Source: Gonatopus flavifemur (Eukaryota; Arthropoda; Insecta; Hymenoptera; Dryinidae). Taken from it: a DNA stretch of 64,000 nucleotides. The first letter of the stretch is position 1. Every line of letters starts with the position of its first letter. The DNA is taken from contig JAFFJZ010000004.1 of NCBI GenBank assembly GCA_018340375.1, forward strand, positions 22,852,001 through 22,916,000. Direction: 5' to 3'. Both the position numbers and the translations under genes were made by a program. Under the pieces are notes generated by a model, which saw nothing but the letters and a program-made list of their open reading frames with translations, was not told the origin of the DNA and did not search any database. Shown here piece by piece: positions 1 through 10,439 of the stretch.

Positions 1-2153
1 TATCCAGACAAATTCAGAGTTTTTCAGAGTTATCCATAGAAATTTTCAGTGAAAACACGTCCAATAAGCGAGAGTTTTTTTTTAATACGTTCAGGGGTTT
101 TCCGATTCTTTTTAGTGGAATTCAGAGAAATTTTCTTCAATCAGGGTAAACTAACCCCTATCCCACTGAGAGCGGCAAGTGAAAAGCTGATTCTCTCTGC
201 CTCATCGAAGGATCCCTACTCGCGTCCTAATCTTTATTATACACTGAATAGAAGATACAGAACTTCGCGATACCATACATACCTTTGTTGACGAATTCAA
301 CGCGATAGAAGACTGAACAAGCACTGCATCTTGGACTGAATGGTCAAGGAATCTGCATGAAGAACCAAACATCACTCCCATGATCCTGTTATGTTTGAGA
401 CTTCGAAATAATATAAAATCGAGAAACTTCTGTTTTTCTCCATATTGCCTAAAAAGTCAAACAATTCTCCTCATCGAAACAAACAAGAATCATCTCAATC
501 CATGCATTCCAACGGAAATTATCCGACACTATGGAATATCCAATATCGGATTCTTGTTGCCTCCATAATGTCTGAACCTCGCTCATTTCATTCACTTTTG
601 CCTCTCAAAAAGCTACAAAGGAAAAAAGAGGGACTGAAAGAAACACACCCTTCTACCCATTATCTTTTTTGTTTCCAATGGGATTGAAGGGATCTTTTTT
701 GCCGGACACATTTTTGTGTGCGACGATCGAGATTTGATAAAAGTCAATAAGAACTCGATGAATGTTTAATGAAAAACCTTCGATCTTGTCCAACTGTCGA
801 TTTGCCAAGACCTTTTCCTCAACTTTGATTCGAATTATTTTCAGGATAAGTTGAGAATTGGGACTCTTTCTGAGTACATGAAAACAAAATTCATCAACAT
901 CTGTTGAATATCAGGGGGTGTATTGAACATAATGTGCAACATGAATGATTTTTCATGTTTTTTGGATCGGAAAATTCAAATATCAAACTACTTTGGCGAA
1001 ATTATCAAATAATTGCCCTAGCATGTATGTACCATGGGGTCCACCCCGGCCCAGCACAGGTTTCATCCTGGCGTTATTATTGAACTATTTATAACAAGAG
1101 ATCAGTCATGAAATTTGCAAAAGTAGTAGTAATACTTGAAAAAACATAACCTACAGTGAAAATCGAGTGGACATTATGTTCCATACAGGCTCTCATATTC
1201 AACCTGCAAACTACGTGAAAATCATGAAAAGTCTGGCTTACGCGCTCATAAACAAATCGCTGCATTTCAAAAATTGTAATAGTCAACCCAGACAGCCCAC
1301 AAGAATCCCAAATGAATTCTGAAGGAAGAACCCTCGAAGAACTCTTTCAGAATACAAAGTGTTCTTAAGAGAATTTGAAAGAGTTTGAAAAGAATTTGAT
1401 TCGTCGGGCAGTTGGGAGTTTCGTTGAAATTTTCCGAGAGGTCTCATAGAATTTTAACGGAACTCACAAATGTTTGAAGAATCGAATTCTTTGGAACCTT
1501 TTTTGGAACACTCTGTATTTTGAAAGAGTTCTTCAAGGGTGCTTTTTTCAGAATTTATTTGAGATTCTTGTGTACTGTCTTGGCAATCAAGCTGAAATTT
1601 TCCAGAAAGTAAATCCGTACACTAGCGAACAACTATGTTGCGAGAAGTCTTCTGGTGTTTCAACTTCGTTCATCACTTCTTGATACGCATCTTAAAAAAC
1701 ATGACTTTCACCATAGATTAAAAATTGAGGATTGGTGATTATTTTTGACGAAGTTTCTTTACCATCCTCCTTTTCTGGAATTCCCGGATACATCCACCGA
1801 TATCTACGTCGCATTCCCATGAAAGCGACGTAGATAAGAGGTAGACGTGGATACAAGGTGGAGGGATGGAGAAACAACGTAGAGTCGACGTAGGAATGTC
1901 CGGGGATTGTTGGTTGTTCAATACGGGCGGTTTCTATCCGGATCTCTATCGATTCCTTTCACCAGGGTATACGCGTGTCACCACTGTTGCTCCTTGCTCC
2001 TACTTAATTGGTCATTCTTATTAATACGCGCACATTATTGATCAATCCCATTAGATCTAAGTTTTGTATGTTTGATACAGCGTGTCACCTTCAATGCATT
2101 CCAATGTGATTCTATTTACAAATTAATGGAGTTTATTCAACCGTTGTTTGCAG
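1..2153. other. Non-coding stretch upstream of the first visible neprilysin-like exon
   Basis: I see no convincing coding region here. The open frames are short, overlap on both strands and carry no recognisable motif. The stretch is AT-rich and is probably intron or 5' sequence of the neprilysin-like gene whose first visible exon starts at 2154. I looked for the exon that should carry the HExxH zinc motif and did not find it, so the earlier exons probably lie outside the window. A small palindromic repeat sits at about 1782-1905. An end resembling that of the MITE at 4277-4570 (CTTTCACCAGGGTA) sits near 1956-1969 without a visible partner. Confidence 0.5.
1782..1905. repeat. Small inverted repeat rich in CTACGTCG motifs
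   Basis: The left side begins TTCCCGGATACATCC and the right side ends GGAATGTCCGGGGA, so the two ends are imperfect inverted repeats. The inside repeats CTACGTCG and its reverse complement. Related stretches occur in the arms of the 2.3-5.9 kb element, at 20053-20315 and at 57590-57740. This is probably one dispersed non-autonomous family. No target-site duplication was identified. Confidence 0.45.
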
Positions 2154-2290
2154 GTATGAAACTGGGAGAAAAATGGAATGTGTTGAACAAGTCAGAACGT
2201 TCTACATTACAGCTTCTCTACAACAGGACTGGTTGCATCAGGGATCAATACCACAAGGCGAAAGTTATTGATTCCACTCATCTCACACTG
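2154..2290 (+). CDS. Neprilysin-like M13 peptidase, internal exon (partial gene)
   Basis: Exon of 137 nt between an acceptor (TTTGCAG, ending 2153) and a donor (GTAAAT, starting 2291). It starts in phase 1 and ends in phase 0, encoding about 45 residues. The peptide contains KWNVLNKSE, then NRTGCIRDQYHK. This matches the stretch that follows HExxH in M13 peptidases: the WW...S pair, then the C...QY segment leading towards the GENIAD motif. The family comprises type II membrane zinc metallopeptidases (neprilysin, ECE) that cleave peptides outside the cell. The exon joins in frame to 7598-7759. The upstream exons, including the HExxH exon, are not seen in the window. The splice prediction is by eye. 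Confidence 0.62.
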
Positions 2291-2331
2291 GTAAATATGA
2301 TTGTTTGTGGATTTTATGTCAGCATTTGTCT

Positions 2332-3258
2332 CCCACACAGGGTACCTACGTCCACCTACGTTACCTCTCCATCCAGTTCAGGAAGAAGAAAGGGAGCGGT
2401 GGATCCAAGCAACGTAGAGACGGGGTCATTCCATGTGAAACCAACCAGGGCATGGCACTCATGATCACCGATTTTGATGAAACTTCATACAAATTACCTT
2501 TCCATAGAGATAGGAAACCATGCCAATTTTTTTGAAGATATCTTCGGTACTTTTTTTTTATGACCATTTGAATTTTCAGCTTTTTTGTATTTTCTACGCT
2601 TGAAAGATTTACTCACCGATCACAAGATTTTACTCAAATGATTGTATCTCGCGCAATAATTAACCGATCTGGATGAAATTTGGAACACTTATCGATTGAA
2701 CTATGAAGATTTCAGCAAAAATACGTTGGGACACTTCAAGGATCTCCTTGGGCCCTGAAAAATTGCCCAAAGTTCTTGGAAAAAAATTTTTTACGAAAAA
2801 ACATGAGTAGTTGAGATCTGAGTTAACAGGGAAAGGGAACGCGAGGAACTTGCCGATATAATTTTCTTCACAATGTGGGATATATGTACTTTCATCCCCA
2901 AAAAGAAAAATTATGGCTTTTTCATTCCTTCTCCTGAAAACATCAGATATTCTGTTAGTGGTTTGACAAACAGTCATTACACGATGCATCAGGATGTTAA
3001 AAATGATTTGTTCAACATTCGATACATAAGAGTTTTTGGGGTCAGTAATTATGAATCTGATGTCGGAATATCCAATTTCAAAATGGCGAATCCAATATGG
3101 CGGCGATTAAGTATAGATTTTCCAAGGATTTGCCTGAAATTTACTGTGTGATTTGTTCAAATTCATGTGAAAATGCATGAAAAATCATAATTCTGTATGC
3201 AATATCATGAAATTTCATATTGAAAGTCCAGAAAGTCTTGACAATTAATACGAAATGT
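2332..3258 (+). repeat. Left arm of the long inverted repeat
   Basis: Reverse complement of 5003-5928 over nearly its whole length. The inner edge is near the shared GACAATTAATACGAAATG. A short open frame on this arm recurs on the opposite strand of the other arm, which is a consequence of the duplication and not evidence of a gene. Confidence 0.75.
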
Positions 3259-3905
3259 ATGTATGTTGATTACTTCACATAAATTTCTATGAAATTTAGC
3301 AAGCAATTTTTTACAGTGAAGGAATGATACCATCATTGACTTCGAATCTAATATTAAAATTCAAGATAGAGTCTTTGGATTTTCAGGATCTCCCTATCCT
3401 TCACCCCCCATCTCTCCCAAATTAAAAAAAAAATTTAATCCCACTAAAACTGCTAAGAATTCAACTAAAAAAGCCTAATTCATAAATAAGTGCCCATATC
3501 CAATTTTTTGGAAGGTAAGTGGAAAATTGGAAACAGATGAGCTTACTTTTGATCTCCAGATATAAATTATTCAAAGTCAATCAAAGACATGGGTAGGTTG
3601 TAGGGGGTGCAATCTAGAATGAATTTCAGTTTCCACTGTGTTTTTATCTGTATACATAATGTGGTCCATACTTTGTTACATGGAAAGAATGCAACTAATT
3701 TAATTGAATATAAGAATATTTTTATTTTGCTACAGGATTCAATATAATTCTCATCTTCTCGGGACTTTATGAGATAATAAATTTCTTTTGCGAAAATATA
3801 ATACATGGCAATACCATTTTTTCACATTTCGTACTGCAATTAGTATCATAAATTTTTATTTCTTCATTTCTGATGTAGATTTTCGTGTTACGATACATTT
3901 GAAGC

Positions 3906-4905
3906 TCAAACTTCTGTCATTTTATGCTCCATCAAACTCATGCATTCCATTGGGAAATGATATGTTCTCTCAGACGTGGTTTTTGGGGGGGTCGACAATA
4001 CCGAGTATATGTGCCAGCGGTATGGGACAAACATCTTCTCGCCTTGGCCAATAAAATGATGGTGAAGGTCCATTGGGATGAAGAAACTGAACAGTGACAT
4101 CTTGTTCTTCTTTATTTATTTCCGTTATCATTCCGAAGTACCAAAAATCATCGTATTTACAAGCTAAGAAACATCCTTGATATAAATCCTGTTCCTGCAC
4201 GAGTAATTTGGATTTTTTCCTGAGATGATGTACAAGAGTTGGTGTGTAATCGTCACTGATTCTTCCAGCTTCTATACCCTGGTGCAAGGGAAGCGTGTCA
4301 TAAAGAGTAACGGAAGCGTAAGCATGTTTCAGATTACTTTCCTAATACTTCTCATATGCTTCCTATCCACTTTTGGATTACGCTTCCGTGCGTAAGGCCC
4401 GGTTTCTATGAAATTGGGGTTTCTTCGGATACGCTTCAAACACTTCAAATATACGTTCGAACCACTCCTAATGTTCTACTTGACGCTCGATATACGCTTA
4501 AATCCACGTTCCAAATACTTTCCAACTACGTTCCTGACACTTTCTATTACACGCTTCCCTTTCACCAGGGTAGTTCCTGAAGAGTCTATAGGTTTAAAAT
4601 TGTGGAGACTTCTTGTACCAGGAAGGATATGTAAATTTTCAAAGCGTTTCGCAAGGGTGGATCTGGTTATATCTACTGTTGTTTTAGAGATTGAATAAAA
4701 GTTGATGTTAGGAATATTTGACGTTAGAATTTGTTTCTCAACTGGACTTTGGAGACTTTTTTTTCGAGCCAATCGTTTGACTGTCCCCCCAATTCCATCA
4801 CATTTAGATTTACCATGGCTTGTAGCATAAAACGACCACTGCGCTTTCAGTTGAAAATCACTTTCATGCAAACATAAGTGAGGACTATTTGTTTATAAAA
4901 GTCGT
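3906..4905 (-). pseudogene. Fragment of an insect multicopy gene with an ATSHGK...CDGIGG motif, split by a MITE
   Basis: The minus strand reads from about 4905 to 4571 and then from 4276 down to about 3907. The first part contains FYATSHGKSKCDGIGGTVKR; the second contains FWYFGMI, then FLHPNGP and WPRREDVCP. From memory, this combination occurs in large uncharacterised proteins found in many copies in insect genomes. I know of no assigned function. A stop lies just upstream of the ATSHGK part, so the N-terminal region is missing. The two parts are separated by a 294 bp MITE with TA duplication; leaving out the MITE and one TA keeps the reading frame. A run of seven C residues (near 3985-3992 on the complement) creates a frameshift. 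After that shift the reading continues past the stop for roughly 27 more residues, which looks like the original end. I call it a non-functional fragment lying between the long arms. Confidence 0.6.
4277..4570. mobile_element. MITE with CCCTGGTG termini and TA duplication
   Basis: The 22 bp ends are CCCTGGTGCAAGGGAAGCG... on the left and its near-perfect reverse complement at 4549-4570 on the right (one mismatch). TA flanks it at 4275-4276 and 4571-4572. The TA target suggests mobilisation by a Tc1/mariner-superfamily transposase. The interior repeats ACGCTTCC-like words. It interrupts the ATSHGK reading frame cleanly. Confidence 0.85.
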
Positions 4906-5002
4906 GTTCATACGTGTATCAGCATGTCCTGATCATTTTTCTGATGGAACCACCAAACTGTCAAAAATCGAGACACGAGGTTCTGTCATAGAACCGACGA
5001 TA

Positions 5003-5928
5003 TACATTTCGTATTAATTGTCAAGACTTTCTGGACTTTTAATATGAAATTTCATGATATTGCATACAGAATTATGATTTTTCATGCATTTTCACATGAA
5101 TTTGAACAAATATCGCAGTAAATTTCAGGCAAATCCTTGGAAAATCCGACATCAGATTCATAATTACTGACCCCAAAAACTCTTATGTATCAAGTGTTGA
5201 ACAAATATATCATTTTCAACATCCTGATGCATCGTGTAATGACTGTTTGTCAAACTACTAACAGGATATCTGATGTTTTAAGGAGAAGGAATGGAAAAGC
5301 CATAATTTTTCTTTTTGGGGATGAAAGTACATATATCCCACATTGTAAAAAAAATTATATCGGCAGGTTCCTCGCGTTCCCTTTCCCTGTTAACTCAGAT
5401 CTCAATGACTCATGTTTTTTCGTAAAAAATTTTTTTCCAACAACTTTGGGCAATTTTTTAGGGCCCAAGGAGATCCTTGAAGTGTCCCAACGTATTTTTG
5501 CTGAAATCTTCATAGTTCAATCGATAAGTGTCCCAAATTTCATCCAGATCGGTTAATTATTGCGCGAGATACAATTATTTGAGTAAAATCTTGTGATCGG
5601 TGAGTAAATCTTTCAAGCGTAGAAAATACAAAAAAACTGAAAATTCAAATGGTCATAAAAAAAAAAGTACTGAAGATATCTTCAAAAAAATTGGCATGGT
5701 TTCCTATCTCTATGGAAAGATAATTTGTACGAAGTTTCATAAAAATCGGTGATCATGGGTGCCAAAATAATTTTTTTCTGGTTGGTTTGACGTGGAATGA
5801 CCCGACGAGGAAAAAACGGCCCGGAACTTCTCCGTTGCCTCTACGCTACTTGGATCCACCGCTCCCTTCCTCCTTCCTGAATTCCACGGAGAGACGACGT
5901 GATTTCATCGGCGACAGTCCAGTATGGG
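5003..5928 (-). repeat. Right arm of the long inverted repeat
   Basis: Reverse complement of 2332-3258 with small indels. The outer end (reverse strand CCCATACTGGACTGTCG) resembles the end of the 263 bp element at 20053. Confidence 0.75.
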
Positions 5929-6490
5929 CTGGATCCATGTTTTCCTATTCCAAAAGAAAACCGGAAAATGATGAAGAGGAAATTGAATATTGATCAGAAT
6001 ACATCGAAAACAGTTCACACGAGTACTAGTGATGGGCGATATTTCTCGATATCGATACTCCATATAAAATTTTTATAAAGTTTTTATCAATTATTTATGG
6101 AATTCAATCTAAACTCAATAGAATTCATATGAAGAATATCAATATTTTCAAATATTTTCACCGGTTCCATCACTATTAAGAACCCTTGTTGGCTCAAGAT
6201 GGTCTAAGAAAACGCCACAAGAATCGTAGTGATTCCATGTTTCTTGTTACTAGATCGTAAGCATTCGAGAATGGAAGATCCGATTTCCTTTGTAGTCACT
6301 CATCATGAATTTCAGCTTTTCCAACGCGTGAAAAAATCGTTCAGGTCTGATTAGGCGTCTGCAGGCCTAATCATGGACATTTTTCGGCAAAATCATTCGT
6401 TTTCAATACTGACTGCACGTAGTTGGGCCTGACTACGTTTGGTTGTTCATTTTTTAGCTTCGTCATCACTGAAAAGGCTCCAATTTTGTA
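5929..6490. other. Intronic sequence, nothing recognised
   Basis: AT-rich sequence with no motif-bearing open frame. A short stretch near 6030-6170 repeats ATATCGATA and AATATTTTCA words. It lies inside the neprilysin-like intron. Confidence 0.4.
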
Positions 6491-6851
6491 CACTGAGAGA
6501 AGAGGCATTTGGAAGTTCAGTAAACAGTACTATATTTCTTCGATGAATCTGAATATTACTGAACTTTCAGCGATCTTTCATGAAACTTCAAGAAACATTA
6601 CTGAAATTTTGCTTCTCATTACTGAGTTTTCTGCAACCGTTATACCCAAGGAATTGGATGACATGTCGCGAAGTTGGGCATAAATATTGTATTATATGAT
6701 AACGGTTGCAGAAAACTCAGTAATGAGAAGCAAAATTTCAGTAATGTTTCTTGAAGTTTCATGAAAGATCGCTGAAAGTTCAGTAATATTAAGATTCATC
6801 GAACAAATATAGTACTGTTCCCTGAACTTCCAAATGCCTCTTCTCTCAGTG
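6491..6851. mobile_element. Palindromic MITE, CACTGAGAG termini, TA duplication
   Basis: Ends CACTGAGAGAAGAGGC and reverse complement, flanked by TA (6489-6490 and 6852-6853). Almost the whole element is a hairpin: about 155 bp per arm around a short loop near 6655-6700. The right-hand TA is also the first two bases of the next element. This suggests that this MITE landed in the terminal TA of that element. Confidence 0.82.
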
Positions 6852-7284
6852 TACCCACGTGATACCCGTGATCAAGCTTAATCGCCTGCGCAGATACCGA
6901 ACAAACCATTCTCGCATGTGATCATGCAAAATCTCACCGACTGAGAAGTATTTATACAAAATGACGCTGTGTTGATTGTTTTTATCACGAATACACATGC
7001 TTTATCGTGTTAAATCGGCCCCGAACGCATGCGCGTACACCTGATCAAGCGTGATCATGCCCGAGACCTGGGAAGTAGAAAATGGAAACGATATGAGCAT
7101 AATAAGTAGAAATGATATAAATCATATAAAAAAGTAAATGGCAATAAATTAGTGTTCGATAAAATTGTCAGTTTCATTCCTTACAGAAAACTTGTTGATT
7201 TTGTATGAATTCCTCATGTATAATGGAGCATAATCAAGCCTGATTGGGCGTGATTGAGCATGATCAGTCCTCATCACGTGGGTA
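6852..7284. mobile_element. MITE with TACCCACGTGAT termini
   Basis: The left end is TACCCACGTGAT and the right end is ATCACGTGGGTA, perfect inverted 12-mers. The inside is rich in TGATCA-type words (CCTGATCA, GCGTGATCATG), some also present just outside to about 7350. It abuts the palindromic MITE on its left. A short terminal inverted repeat and a repetitive inside fit a non-autonomous DNA transposon. No duplication beyond the shared TA was seen. Confidence 0.6.
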
Positions 7285-7597
7285 AAAAATTGACGCTTGA
7301 CCATGGCTGATCACACCTGATGAATTAAGCCTGATCAGGCGTGAACAGGCGTGGACAACTTTTTCATGGGAATAGAAGCGTTTCTCATGGTTTTTCCTGT
7401 GGGAAATTCCACAATCCCAGTTCCGCAGAGAGCGTCATTGGTGATTTGAATTAGGAATCAGCATATCCAGGTAGCAATGCAGCAATTTCAAAGCGTTGCC
7501 TGGTGCCTTGCGTACTAATCACGAATTCTATAACATGAAGAAAAATTACATGACCGAGACTTTTGTTGATAATTTTTTCATTGAATTTTATCGATAG
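7285..7597. other. Intron, TGATCA-rich then unremarkable
   Basis: The first ~80 bases continue the TGATCA/CCTGATCAGGC-like words of the neighbouring element. The rest is plain intron sequence running to the acceptor TCGATAG at 7591-7597. Confidence 0.4.
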
Positions 7598-7759
7598 ATG
7601 GATGGTGGAAGAAAACTATCTCAAAACCTCGGCGATCGTCTAGGAATAGAAGTTGGTTATGAATTATTTACATACGGACGTAATGATGAATCCAGGAAGC
7701 CTATTCCATCGTATCGTAATTATTCGTTAGATGAATTATTCTTCATCTCCTATGCGAAA
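7598..7759 (+). CDS. Neprilysin-like M13 peptidase, exon with a changed GENIAD motif
   Basis: Exon of 162 nt (54 codons, phase 0 to phase 0) between acceptor TCGATAG and donor GTGAGT. It encodes GGRKLSQNLGDRLGI followed by YSLDELFFISYAK. In M13 peptidases this region is GxxTLGENIADNGGL followed by QLFFxxFAQ. The alignment is unambiguous in spacing, but the zinc-binding Glu of GENIAD is Gln here (SQNLGD). The following Asp, which supports the active site, is retained. No stop or frameshift is present. A catalytically impaired, secreted or membrane-bound neprilysin-like protein is the likely product. Many insects carry such divergent members. Confidence 0.72.
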
Positions 7760-8182
7760 GTGAGTACAAGAACATTGTGGTGAATAGATCGAATCGATGT
7801 ATAACATCTCTTTTGCATCAAACACATTGGTCTCGACTTATGATGAGCGATGTTCGACAGTATCAATATATTTTGTCTCAAATTTTTATTAATATTATAT
7901 CAAATCCAAGAGAAATTCGACAATTCGTTTGTAAAACATATCGATACGGTTGAATATCACCGTATTGGTTTCGAATTCCTTACTGCACCATTATCGATTA
8001 AATACGTTGAGGTATCCTCCCAACAATTCCGAAAATCCGGTGATTGAGAACTTTCTGAACAATTTTACCGCCAAATGCGGAGCAACTAGCAATGGATTGT
8101 GAACGTCGAAATTGTCATGATGTTGCTGAGAAGTTTCTCGGATATTTCAAGACCTCGTTGTACACCAAGAAGGAAAAATTCG
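7760..8182. other. Intron of the neprilysin-like gene, nothing recognised
   Basis: It starts with the donor GTGAGT and holds no motif-bearing frame up to the start of the inverted-repeat element near 8183. Confidence 0.4.
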
Positions 8183-9783
8183 CCGTGGCAGCGAAATCTG
8201 ATTTTGCTGGGTACCTTCTGCTGGAGTAACAAATTTGTGACAGCAATTTATTTGCTATTACAGCACCCTCGCTAGCGATAAGAGTGACTTCTTCAGCAAA
8301 ATTCGTTTGGCCATTTTATATACAGGGTGTCCCATTTGAATCTTTAAATGCAAATATCTCAAAAACATGCATCTTAAACCAAAAGTACTTCATACCAAAG
8401 TTGTTATACAAAGAGGGGGCCACAAAACTACGATATCAGTTTCATCATAGATGGCGTTATGATCGATTAAAATGGGGTCAACATCATTTTTTCAAACGGG
8501 AACCCCCACTTTTTATTGCATATCTTGATTCTACGCAAAAAACTGAGTAACTTTTGCTTGAAACGTGTTTCTAAATTTCTGAATATGGCGCCACAATCGA
8601 TGAAAAATGAAGTCTATGAAACAATATGCGGATATCTTGAGGAATGCATCCAAGAGCCGAAATATCTCATTCGAATGTTGTTGTTAAGAGAGGGGACGAC
8701 ACAATGGCGATATCAGTTCCATAGTAGATGGCGCTGTGGTCGGTAAAACTGAGGTCAACTTCAATTTTTTGAATGGAAACTCCCACTTCTTATCGCATAT
8801 CATGATTCTACGCGAAAAAATTAGGAAGTTTTGTTTGAAACATTTTTCCTAAATTCTTGAAGTTCAAACAGTGGAAAATGAGGTTGATGAAATAGTTCTA
8901 CTGCATCAGAAGAGTTACATTGAATTGAAGTCATTTACTATGTTTTGGACATGACATTTGTTGTGTTTCGTGTTCGATTTCTTCTCTGAAATTATTATTG
9001 TTTTGATTTGTTTGTTGAGCGTTGCTTCACACATAATGCAGTAGGACTTTTTCATCAACCTCATTTTCCACCGTTTCCATCTTCAAGAATTTGAGAAAAA
9101 TGTTTCAAACAAAAATTCCCCATTTTTTTACGTAGAATCATGATATGCGATAAGAAGTGGGAGTTTCCATTCAAAAAATTGAAGTTGACCTCAGTTTTAC
9201 CGACCACAGCGCCATCTACTATGGAACTGATATCGCCATTGTGTCGTCCCCTCTCTTAACAACAACATTCGAATGAGATATTTCGGCTCTTGGATGCATT
9301 CCTCAAGATATCCGCATATTGTTTCATAGACTTCATTTTTCATCGATTGTGGCGCCATCTTCAAAAATTTAGAAACACGTTCCAAGCAAAAGTTACTCAG
9401 TTTTTTGCGTAGAATCAAGATATGCAATATAAAGTGGGGGTTCCCGTTCAAAAAAATGATGTTGACCCCATTTTAATCGATCATAACGCCATCTATGATG
9501 AAACTGATATCGTAGTTTTGTGGCCCCCCTTTGTATAACAACTTTGGTATGAAGTACTTTTGGTTTAAGATGCATGTTTTTGAGATATTTGCATTTAAAG
9601 ATTAAAATGGGACACCCTATATAATACCAAAACTTACTGAAAGAAAAACATTTTTTGCTGCCACAGCTAAAACATTGCTGTCGGAGCCAATAAGATCGCT
9701 GTTATGACAAATAGTTTATCCCAGCACAAAACTTGCTACTCCAGCAGAAGGGACCCAGCGAAATTAGATTTCGCTGTCACAGT
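8183..9783. mobile_element. Inverted-repeat element (GGCAGCGAAATC termini) split by a foldback element
   Basis: The left end carries GGCAGCGAAATCTGATTTTG and then CTTCTGCTGGAGTA. The right end (about 9730-9783) carries the reverse complements. The two ends are about 60-130 bp each and are separated by the 1.3 kb foldback element at 8323-9619. The simplest reading is an older short MITE into which the foldback element was inserted. The exact outer limits are uncertain by several bases. Confidence 0.55.
8323..9619. mobile_element. Foldback element, CAGGGTGTCCCATTT termini, ~550 bp arms
   Basis: The left arm (8323 to about 8870) and right arm (about 9065-9619) are near-perfect inverted copies around a ~200 bp unique centre. 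The termini are CAGGGTGTCCCATTT and, on the right, AAATGGGACACCCT. TA-rich flanks (TATA on both sides) fit a TA target. Matching open frames on opposite strands of the arms are a by-product of the inversion. It lies in the last visible intron of the neprilysin-like gene, so the primary transcript would contain a long hairpin. Confidence 0.8.
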
Positions 9784-10042
9784 GAGTTCATTTTCTCTCA
9801 ATCAATTTTATCGTATTTGCTATTCGAGTTTTGGATTTTCCATCTTGCCTCGTGAAACTTCCCTCCGATCAATTAATTCGCTTTCAACAATTCATTGTGA
9901 CTTGTACTCGTTGTTTGTTTTGAACATGCACATCGCAAAACACTTCCCACCCTCATAAAACACTATATTTTGGATGCGCATGCTCTTTTATCCAATTACA
10001 CAATCAACATGAAGCCCTAAAAGAATTTATCCTTGATTACAG

Positions 10043-10300
10043 TTCATGTGTACCGCTTACGATCCAGATTACGTCGACGAGATCATTATGGCGCCATACT
10101 CGTCACATGTGCCTGCGCGATTGCGTGTAAACGGACCCCTGTCACAAATGAAATCATTCAGTGAGGCGTTCAACTGTCCTCAAACGGCAAGGATGAATCC
10201 CCTGCATAAATGTGATAACCTCTTAAATACAACGGACCATGCAGAAACATCTCCCGCGCAGCGTTTACACGGTGGAACACGACCACGTGACCTGCAATGA
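10043..10300 (+). CDS. Neprilysin-like M13 peptidase, last exon
   Basis: It starts after acceptor TTGATTACAG in phase 0 and runs to a TGA at 10298-10300. The peptide begins FMCTAYDPDYVDEI, followed by SSHVPARLRVNGPLS, then FSEAFNCP and MNPLHKC. This is the M13 C-terminus (family pattern VWC...HSPxxxRVNGxLxNxxEFxxAFxC...MNPxxKCxVW). The catalytic His and the substrate-binding Arg are retained. The usual terminal CxVW is replaced by CDNLL and an extra tail of about 25 residues. A polyadenylation signal follows at once. Together with exons 2154-2290 and 7598-7759 this gives an open reading frame with matching splice phases, which suggests a real host gene and not a relic. Confidence 0.75.
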   Translation, partial: FMCTAYDPDYVDEIIMAPYSSHVPARLRVNGPLSQMKSFSEAFNCPQTARMNPLHKCDNLLNTTDHAETSPAQRLHGGTRPRDLQ

Positions 10301-10343
10301 ATAAAAATAATGTGTGAGCTCTTGCAGAAGTGAAAATAAATAA
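10300..10343 (+). terminator. Polyadenylation signals of the neprilysin-like gene
   Basis: AATAAA overlaps the end of the stop codon (10300-10305). Two overlapping AATAAA hexamers lie near 10336-10343. Confidence 0.5.
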
Positions 10344-10439
10344 ATGGCTTGAAGGGGTTGTGTGTCAACAGGTCGATTCATTACTTCTCAGAGCCCTTAT
10401 GAGGATGAAGGTACGGTGGCCACCCACGTAGAAATTAAC

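Larger units (their letters stand above)
2332..5928. mobile_element. 3.6 kb element with ~0.9 kb inverted arms enclosing a gene fragment
   Basis: Two long inverted arms (2332-3258 and 5003-5928) enclose 1.75 kb. The outer ends read CCCACACAGG on the left and, on the reverse strand of the right, CCCATACTGGACTGTCG. Both match the ends of the small element at 20053-20315. The arms are similar but not identical: about 30 bases are missing from the left arm near 2430, and about 55 bases from the right arm near 5148. The interior carries a minus-strand gene fragment (3906-4905) that is itself interrupted by a MITE. No clear target-site duplication was found. The element lies in the intron between neprilysin-like exons 2154-2290 and 7598-7759. 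It may be a non-autonomous element that captured a gene fragment, or a degraded autonomous element. Confidence 0.6.

Noticed and set aside
2072..2464. 130-codon frame as a complete gene
   Set aside because: Only 2154-2290 aligns with neprilysin. The parts before the acceptor and after the donor GTAAAT are intron and repeat sequence.
8284..9575. Mirror open frames near 8284-8746 and 9197-9575
   Set aside because: Same inverted repeat read on both strands; no domain and no expression signal.
10046..10300. Independent small gene starting at ATG 10046
   Set aside because: The frame continues upstream to a splice acceptor and aligns with the M13 C-terminus, so it is an exon.
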